Assembly: GCF_015278255.1 (NCBI RefSeq)
Contig: NZ_JADIJC010000011.1
Span: 58,092 to 122,091, forward strand
Direction: 5' to 3'
Length of the DNA: 64,000 nucleotides
Source of the DNA: Microbacterium hibisci
Lineage (GTDB): Bacteria; Actinomycetota; Actinomycetes; Actinomycetales; Microbacteriaceae
The position numbers and the translations under genes were made by a program. Each line of letters starts with the position of its first letter. Within the stretch, counting starts at the first letter, position 1. The notes beneath the pieces were generated by a model that did not search any database, had not been told where the DNA came from, and saw nothing but the letters and a program-made list of their open reading frames with translations. Positions 59,252 through 64,000 of the stretch are shown in pieces.

Positions 59252-60463
59252 GTGACCACCCCCTCCGGCACCGCTGCTGCGCCAGGTACCGTCGCCGAGC
59301 CCGGCATCGTCGTCCAGGGCGTGCGTCGCTCATTCGGCGAGGTCCAGGCCGTTCGCAGCATCACCTTCGGCGCCCACGCCGGGCGCGTGACGGGTCTCGT
59401 CGGGCCCAACGGCTCGGGCAAGACGACGCTCCTCCTCATGCTGGCGTCGCTGCTCGCGCCCGACGACGGGTCGATCCGCATCGCGGGCGTCGACCCGGTC
59501 GCCGATCCGCAGGCCGCGCGGGCCCTGCTCGGCTGGATGCCCGACGCGCTCGGCGCCTGGAACGCGCTCACCTCGCGCGAGACGCTGGTGGTCACGGCGC
59601 GGCTCTACGGGATGCCGAAGGATGCGGCATCCGCTCGCGCCGATGCGCTGCTCACCGAGGTCGGGCTGGTCGAGCTCGCCGATGCCCCGGCCCGCGTGCT
59701 GTCGCGCGGCCAGAAGCAGCGTCTGGGCCTCGCGCGGGCCCTCGTGCACGACCCGCGCGTCCTGCTGCTCGACGAACCGGCCTCGGGGCTCGACCCGCAG
59801 GCACGCATCGATCTGCGACGGCTGCTGCGGCGCTTCGCCGCCGAGGGGCGCACGGTGCTGGTGTCGAGCCACATCCTCTCCGAGCTCGAAGAGGTCGTCG
59901 ACGACGCCGTCTTCCTGCTGGCGGGCGCGACCGTCGACCCGGCGCGGGTCGAGGCGGCCGCGCGCCGCGCACGGCCCTGGCGCGTGCGGCTCGCGAGCGC
60001 CGAGGCCGGTGGCGCTGTCGACCGTGTCGCCGCGGCGCTGCGCGTGCCGGCCGAGACTCTCGGCACCGACCGCAGGGATGTCGTGGTGTCGTTCGAGTCG
60101 GAGGATGCCGCAGCCGCCGCGCTGCGCGACCTGATCGGCGCCGGACTCGACGTCGTGGAGTTCGCCGCCGCGCAGGGCGCGCTCGAGCGCACCTTCCTCG
60201 ACCTCGGCGACGGGCGTCCCCCCGCGCAGCCGGCACCGGGCGCCGCCGCGCCCGCACCCGGCGCCCCAGCGACCGGCGGCACCGGCGCCCCCGCGCCTGC
60301 GCCCGGCGCCCCTGCGCCCGGAGCGCCTGCGCCCGGAGCGCCTGCGTCGGGCGCCCCCGCGCCCGGCACCCCCACGACGGGCGAGCCGGGAGCGTCGCCG
60401 CCACTGCGGCCGCCGGCATCCGATCCTCCCCACTCCGCCCACGACAGCGAGGGGACGTCGTGA
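59252..60463 (+). CDS. ABC transporter ATP-binding protein with Pro/Ala/Gly tail
   Basis: The 403-aa protein is an ABC-2 exporter ATPase for residues ~18-310: Walker A GPNGSGKTT, signature LSRGQKQRLGLARALVHDPRVLLLDEPASGLDP, and the switch VLVSSHILSELEEVVDD. A ~75-residue C-terminal tail is built of Ala-Pro-Gly-Ala-Pro repeats, coded by near-identical GC-rich repeats (60230-60400). GTG 59252 lies 8 nt after TAGGGT. Its stop overlaps the permease start (GTGA). Substrate unknown. Confidence 0.93.
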   Translation: MTTPSGTAAAPGTVAEPGIVVQGVRRSFGEVQAVRSITFGAHAGRVTGLVGPNGSGKTTLLLMLASLLAPDDGSIRIAGVDPVADPQAARALLGWMPDALGAWNALTSRETLVVTARLYGMPKDAASARADALLTEVGLVELADAPARVLSRGQKQRLGLARALVHDPRVLLLDEPASGLDPQARIDLRRLLRRFAAEGRTVLVSSHILSELEEVVDDAVFLLAGATVDPARVEAAARRARPWRVRLASAEAGGAVDRVAAALRVPAETLGTDRRDVVVSFESEDAAAAALRDLIGAGLDVVEFAAAQGALERTFLDLGDGRPPAQPAPGAAAPAPGAPATGGTGAPAPAPGAPAPGAPAPGAPASGAPAPGTPTTGEPGASPPLRPPASDPPHSAHDSEGTS

Positions 60464-61557
60464 ACGGTCAGCGTGTCGGAACCATCGTCGGCCTCGAGCT
60501 GACGCAGCGCACCCGCAGCATCGCCTGGTACGTGCTGCTCGGCGTGTTCGCCGTGATCCTCGCTTTCGTGACGGGGCTGTCGTTCCTCGCGTGGGGATCG
60601 GCCGAGCGGCCCGGCGGTGCGATCTACTCGACGATCGTCTACATCACGCTCCTGCTGGTCGTGCTCGTGTCGCCGACGCTGAGCGGCAACGCGATCAACG
60701 GAGATCGGGATGTCGCCACCCTCGCTCCCGTGCAGGTCACGCTCGCGACGACCTTCGAGATCCTGATCGGCAAGTTCCTCGCAGCATGGATCACCGGGCT
60801 GGCGTTCGTCGCCGTCGCGGTGCCGTTCCTCCTGCTCGCCACGGTCTTGGGCGGGGGAGATCCCGTGACGATCGCGGTGTCGCTCCTGGTGCTCGTGTTC
60901 GAGGTCGGCGTGATCGCGGCGATCGGGGTGGCGCTGAGCGGCATCCTGTCGCGCCCGCTGTTCTCGGTGGCGACGACGTACCTGGTGGTCGCGGCGCTCG
61001 TCGTCGGCACGCTCATCGCCTTCGCGCTCGTCGGGTTCACGATCCGCTCCGAGGTCACCAGCCACCACCGCTCGTTCGAGTACGACGCGTGGTCGGGCGA
61101 TTCGTTCCCGTGTCTGCCCGGCGAGCAGCCGAGCGAGGACTACCCGTGCGACGAAGACATCGAAGTGCAGTGCGGTGAATGGCAGACCTCGACCTACGAG
61201 GTCCCCCGGTTCGACCACGTGTGGTGGTTGCTGGCCGCCAACCCGTTCGTGATCCTCGCCGATGCGACGCCGACCCACTTCGACGCGATGGGCTACCCCG
61301 ACGACCTCTTCGGGCAGCTCAAGTTCAGCGTGAGGGCGGCGCAGCAGCCGCCGGACCTCGAGCCGCGCTGGGACGACTGCGCGATGCAGCCGCAGGGGGA
61401 TCAGCGAACGCCGGAGCAGGTCATCGCGGACTCCACGCCGAGCTGGTTCGTCGGCATGGCGCTGCAGCTGCTGCTCGCGGCCGGGCTGATGTGGTGGGCG
61501 TGGGCGCGCACGCGCACGCCCGCGGGCCGGCTGCCGTCAGGCACCCGCATCGCCTGA
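60460..61557 (+). CDS. ABC-2 type transporter permease
   Basis: The 365-aa protein has six membrane helices: five in the first ~195 residues, then an extracytoplasmic region with five cysteines (SFPCLPGEQPSEDYPCDEDIEVQCGEW ... DDCAMQPQGD), and a last helix (MALQLLLAAGLMWWAWART). The first helix, STIVYITLLLVVLVSPTLSGNAINGDRDVATLAPVQVT, is ABC-2 type. The start overlaps the ATPase stop. The pair is a two-gene exporter. No neighbouring regulator reveals its cargo. Confidence 0.87.
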   Translation: MNGQRVGTIVGLELTQRTRSIAWYVLLGVFAVILAFVTGLSFLAWGSAERPGGAIYSTIVYITLLLVVLVSPTLSGNAINGDRDVATLAPVQVTLATTFEILIGKFLAAWITGLAFVAVAVPFLLLATVLGGGDPVTIAVSLLVLVFEVGVIAAIGVALSGILSRPLFSVATTYLVVAALVVGTLIAFALVGFTIRSEVTSHHRSFEYDAWSGDSFPCLPGEQPSEDYPCDEDIEVQCGEWQTSTYEVPRFDHVWWLLAANPFVILADATPTHFDAMGYPDDLFGQLKFSVRAAQQPPDLEPRWDDCAMQPQGDQRTPEQVIADSTPSWFVGMALQLLLAAGLMWWAWARTRTPAGRLPSGTRIA

Positions 61558-61664
61558 CCGCGCGCACCGGGTGACCACGGACTCGCCTGACCCGGGCGCA
61601 CAGCGTGTCCCCGCCCGGCCGGCGGCCCCGGACCCGAGGGCGCTCGCCGGACGAAACCCGGGCG

Positions 61665-62129
61665 TCAGGCGTAAAAGCCGTCGCGCAGGTTGATCCCGTG
61701 CTCGACCCAGACCTTGAGCGCGGCGAGCATGCCGGTCCAGCCCTCGCAGTTGCCGAACGCGCTCTTGGCGCCGTCGGCGCTGGCCTGCCAGGCCGACTCC
61801 GTGATGGTGACCAGGGTGCGGCTGCCGTCGTCGATCGGCTCGAACTCGAACGTCGTGGTGGTCTCGGCCTCGAGCCCGGCCCGCGCGTCCCAGCGGATGA
61901 CGAGGCGGCGCGGCGGGTCGGCTTCGACGACGGTCACCGGAAAGCGGCCGGGGAAGTCCGCGAAGTCCCAGGTGACCTCGCCGCCCTGCTCGAGGCGGCC
62001 GTGCGCTCCGCCGGTGGTGAAGTAGCGCGACAGCCGCTCGGGATCGGCAACGGCCTCATAGACCTCGGCCGGCGGCCGCGAGACACGCCCCGACACGGTG
62101 AACGACAGCGCGGTGAGCTCATCAGACAT
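61665..62129 (-). CDS. SRPBCC (AHSA1-like) domain protein
   Basis: The 154-aa protein has a START/Bet v 1-like fold: TVSGRVSRPPAEVYEAVADPERLSRYFTTGG at the start, WDFADFPGRFPVTVVEADPPRRLVIRWDA, and TLVTITESAWQ with a final helix. Such proteins bind hydrophobic ligands. It is divergently paired with an ArsR-type gene only 16 bp away, a widespread arrangement in which the ArsR protein controls the SRPBCC gene. Confidence 0.88.
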   Translation of the reverse strand: MSDELTALSFTVSGRVSRPPAEVYEAVADPERLSRYFTTGGAHGRLEQGGEVTWDFADFPGRFPVTVVEADPPRRLVIRWDARAGLEAETTTTFEFEPIDDGSRTLVTITESAWQASADGAKSAFGNCEGWTGMLAALKVWVEHGINLRDGFYA

Positions 62130-62145
62130 GTTGTAGTTTTATAAC
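62130..62145. promoter_or_regulatory. 16-bp shared control region of the SRPBCC/ArsR pair
   Basis: The gap reads TTGTAGTTTTATAACA. Extended by the start codons it contains the imperfect dyad TGTTGTA-GTTT-TATAACA (6 of 7 pairs), AT-rich in a GC-rich setting, as expected for an ArsR-type operator. Both promoters must reach into the opposite gene. Confidence 0.65.
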
Positions 62146-62469
62146 ATGACGGACGCCGCGCACAAGGGGTCTGACGACGACCTCGTGTTCAAGGCGCTCG
62201 CCGCGCCCCTCCGCCGGCGCATGCTCGACGCTCTGAAGGAGCAGCCGCTCACGACCGGAGCGCTGTGCGACTGCTTCCCCGAGGTGGACCGCACGACCGT
62301 GCTCCAGCATCTGCGCGTGCTCGAGAAGGCGGAACTCGTGATCGGGCGGAGAGCCGGCCGGGAGCGGCATCTCACGCTGGCTCCACTCCCGATCAAGCGG
62401 ATCCACGACCGCTGGATCGGCGACTACGCCCGTGCAGCGGTCGAGCTGCTCGACCGACTGGATGCGTGA
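62146..62469 (+). CDS. ArsR-type winged-helix regulator
   Basis: The 107-aa protein is one winged-HTH domain: LVFKALAAPLRRRMLDALKEQPLTTGALCDCFPEVDRTTVLQHLRVLEKAELVIGRRAGRERHLTL, with the recognition helix at ~47-60. The Cys pair in LCDCFP sits near the classical metal-sensing helix, but without the ELCVCDL pattern, so metal sensing is uncertain. It diverges from the SRPBCC gene and probably represses both. It is near the downstream hydrolase but convergent to it. Confidence 0.9.
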   Translation: MTDAAHKGSDDDLVFKALAAPLRRRMLDALKEQPLTTGALCDCFPEVDRTTVLQHLRVLEKAELVIGRRAGRERHLTLAPLPIKRIHDRWIGDYARAAVELLDRLDA

Positions 62470-62499
62470 GTCGCGGTCGTCGGGGCCGCCTGCTTGGCC

Positions 62500-63273
62500 C
62501 TACCGGAGTCGGTCGCTGACGACCCGGGCGGTGGCCGCCGGGTCGGGGCGGTGCATGACCGACTCGGGGACGACGACGAGTTCTGCGCCGTCGATCGCGT
62601 CCACCAGGCGGTCGGCGGCGGTGAGGAGGAGCGGGAAGGTCTGTTCGCCGCGCAGCACGGTGACGGGCGCGGCGACCCCGAGCATCTCTGGGCTGGGCGT
62701 GGAGCAGACGCGCACGAGGTTGGTGTCGTAGACCGTCGACTGCGCGAGCGGGAGCAGCGCCGCGAACTGATCGCTCGCGCGGATGCCGTCGACCATCTCG
62801 CGGGGGAGACCGACGCCCTCCAGCTGGAACGTGACGATGGCCTCATCGAGACGACCCGCGTCGACGTCGGCTTGCAGCCGGTCGGCGAGGTCGTCGGCGG
62901 GTTCGTCCTCTCCGAACCGGAGCGGGGGCTCGGAGAGGAACAGCGCCCTCACCGGCACGCCGCGAGAGGCCGCATAGAGCGCCAGCACCGCGCCCGACGA
63001 GTGCCCGAGCACCGCCGCGTCGCCGACGGCGTCGATCACCGCCGCCAGGTCCTCGGCCTCGCGCTCGGGCGTCGAGCCGCGGGTGTCGCCGCTCGAGCCG
63101 CGGGCGCGGCGGTCCCACGTCACGGCGGTGTAGCCGGCGTCGGCGAGCGCGGTCGCCAGGCCCGCGGCGTCGGCGGCCGTCGACATCGCGCCGTTCACGA
63201 TGACGACGACCGGGCCGTCGCCGGCCTGCGCGTAGGCGATGGAGGTGCCGTCGGCGGAAGTCACGGTGTGCAT
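62500..63273 (-). CDS. Alpha/beta hydrolase
   Basis: The 257-aa protein has the hydrolase fold with the nucleophile elbow GHSSG (Ser at about residue 92), an oxyanion region VNGAM near 26-30, WDRRARGSSG, and a C-terminal segment with SVMHRPDP (possible catalytic His). TFPLLLTAADRL may contain the acid strand. Substrate unknown. It has no signal peptide. The ATG is at 63273 with no obvious Shine-Dalgarno. Confidence 0.88.
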   Translation of the reverse strand: MHTVTSADGTSIAYAQAGDGPVVVIVNGAMSTAADAAGLATALADAGYTAVTWDRRARGSSGDTRGSTPEREAEDLAAVIDAVGDAAVLGHSSGAVLALYAASRGVPVRALFLSEPPLRFGEDEPADDLADRLQADVDAGRLDEAIVTFQLEGVGLPREMVDGIRASDQFAALLPLAQSTVYDTNLVRVCSTPSPEMLGVAAPVTVLRGEQTFPLLLTAADRLVDAIDGAELVVVPESVMHRPDPAATARVVSDRLR

Positions 63274-63404
63274 GCGGTCAGCAAACCACGGGCCGCCGAC
63301 ATGCGACAGGGCGCGGCATCCGTCGCCTCATCGCCTCATGCATGCATCGCGAAACGTGTCAACGGGATGTGTCGGGGCTCGGAGGCCCCGGCACAGTGGG
63401 CGCC

Positions 63405-63722
63405 ATGAAGCACGTGACCTACGCGGAGAGGGCTCTGTTCCTCGACGACGACTCCGCCGACTGGCTCATGGAGTACGCACGTGCGCTCGGCTCCGCCGGG
63501 CTGACCGACACCGTCACGCTGCGCGCGATCGGCACGGACGGCAACGAGATGGAGGCGACGTTCCTGCTGAACGCCAGCACCGAGCTCCTCATGCAGACCA
63601 CCCGCAACCACCTCGTGGGGCCGTCGAACGACGAGGCGGTGGGCTACATGCAGGAGCGCACGAGGCTGATCCTCACTCCGCCGCCCGCCCGCACCGTGGA
63701 GGATCCGCTCGACAACTCATGA
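63405..63722 (+). CDS. Hypothetical protein, 105 aa
   Basis: I do not recognise this family. The product MKHVTYAERALFLDDDSADWLMEYARALGSAG... is acidic and soluble. A central beta-rich segment (DTVTLRAIGTDGNEMEATFLLNASTELLMQTT) and a helical end (DEAVGYMQERTRLIL) suggest a small compact domain. ATG 63405 is the likely start; the upstream frame extension is not protein-like. Codon use is typical of the window. Confidence 0.7.
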   Translation: MKHVTYAERALFLDDDSADWLMEYARALGSAGLTDTVTLRAIGTDGNEMEATFLLNASTELLMQTTRNHLVGPSNDEAVGYMQERTRLILTPPPARTVEDPLDNS

Positions 63723-63782
63723 GCCACGGCCGCGACCGACCGCGACGGTCCGGTGCGGGCGCAGCCGGATTACCCTCGAACT

Positions 63783-63821
63783 ATGGCCATGGCGGCAGGA
63801 CGATTCCGGAGACGCGGGTGA
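63783..63821 (+). CDS. Leaderless 12-codon upstream ORF before moaA
   Basis: TACCCT (63771-63776) is followed after 6 nt by ATG 63783, which opens MAMAAGRFRRRG and stops at TGA 63819-63821. The stop overlaps the moaA start as GTGA. The -10 spacing predicts that transcription begins at this ATG, so ribosomes would translate the peptide first and reach moaA by coupling. Confidence 0.45.
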   Translation: MAMAAGRFRRRG

Positions 63822-64000
63822 GTGCGATTCCGGTGGTGATCGGTCGACGGATGCCGGTGCCGGCGGCGTCGGGTGCCGCGCGCGTGTCCGCGGGTGAGGC
63901 GCCCGTGGCGGCGGGTGTGGGGGCGCCGTTGGTGGATACGCATGGGCGGGTGCATCGGGATCTGCGGATCTCGCTCACGGACCGGTGTTCGCTGCGGTGC
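63818..64000 (+). CDS. moaA: GTP 3',8-cyclase MoaA (3' partial)
   Basis: MoaA is the radical-SAM enzyme that starts molybdenum-cofactor synthesis. The frame runs off the right edge after 61 codons. The last visible residues are LVDTHGRVHRDLRISLTDRCSLRC, the conserved N-terminus of MoaA with the first two cysteines of the CxxxCxxC cluster. About 37 variable residues precede it, and a later start (e.g. GTG codons within 63830-63940) is possible. GTG 63818 has GGAGA upstream and overlaps the stop of the 12-codon ORF. Confidence 0.88.
   Translation, partial: MSAIPVVIGRRMPVPAASGAARVSAGEAPVAAGVGAPLVDTHGRVHRDLRISLTDRCSLRC

Overview
The window is a contiguous, very GC-rich piece of an actinobacterial chromosome. 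Gene order and protein features point to Microbacteriaceae, most likely Microbacterium or a close relative. The evidence is rpoA-rplQ-truA, rplM-rpsI-glmM, an acpS-alr-tsaE-tsaB-rimI-tsaD cluster, guaB/guaB3/guaA, an LPxTG surface protein, CIRCE-controlled groES, and many genes that appear to be leaderless (a TANNNT -10 box 6-9 nt before the start codon). No rRNA, tRNA, CRISPR array, prophage or insertion sequence was recognised. Most of the window looks like core chromosome.

Layout. 1-2.6 kb: end of rpoA, rplQ and truA, followed by stacked hairpin terminators. 2.5-9 kb: a coiled-coil protein, an EEP-family nuclease/phosphatase, a DUF4012 protein, two membrane proteins and a UDP-sugar dehydrogenase. 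9.3-12.6 kb: rplM-rpsI-glmM and a tandem universal stress protein. 12.9-17.6 kb: a three-gene operon of a DAACS-type symporter and two exported proteins, one with a single-cysteine thioredoxin-like WCHN site and an LPATG wall anchor. 17.9-20.7 kb: a TetR-type regulator, a Ppx/GppA phosphatase and coaA. 21-28.7 kb: glmS, acpS, alr and the t6A genes tsaE/tsaB/tsaD with rimI, ending in a membrane protein that carries dispersed-repeat copies inside its reading frame. 28.7-31.6 kb: a THUMP-like methyltransferase, groES behind two CIRCE operators, and rarD.

31.8-37.3 kb is a branched-chain amino-acid-type ABC importer. livJ faces livF-livG-livM-livH convergently, and livH carries an extra exported N-terminal domain. 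37.6-49.2 kb holds guanine-nucleotide synthesis (guaB, guaB3, guaA) interspersed with a TMEM175-type channel, an MFS exporter with a divergent TetR regulator and paired operators, a DUF2277 protein, an ABC-F ATPase, a SURF1 protein and a DUF3817 protein. 49.3-54.2 kb: a GT4 glycosyltransferase, a secreted PL11-type rhamnogalacturonan lyase, and a two-gene ClpP operon in which only the first subunit keeps the catalytic serine. 54.2-54.8 kb is a 142-bp tandem array. 54.8-64 kb: a stand-alone LigD-type polymerase, an XRE regulator, a BI-1 membrane protein, a glycerophosphodiester phosphodiesterase, an ABC-2 type exporter, a SRPBCC/ArsR pair, an alpha/beta hydrolase, and the start of moaA behind a 12-codon leaderless upstream ORF.

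Three sequence-level themes run through the window. First, a dispersed palindromic repeat (ends CGTTGAGCG...GAGACGAAACGC) occurs singly, in pairs and in arrays. It supplies the stop codon of three genes and is translated inside a fourth. Second, the heptamer GGATGCC/GGCATCC recurs both in terminators and in coding sequence, where it uses otherwise disfavoured codons. Third, perfect or near-perfect inverted repeats sit at several promoters. All coordinates and motifs were read by eye. No database search or folding calculation was run.
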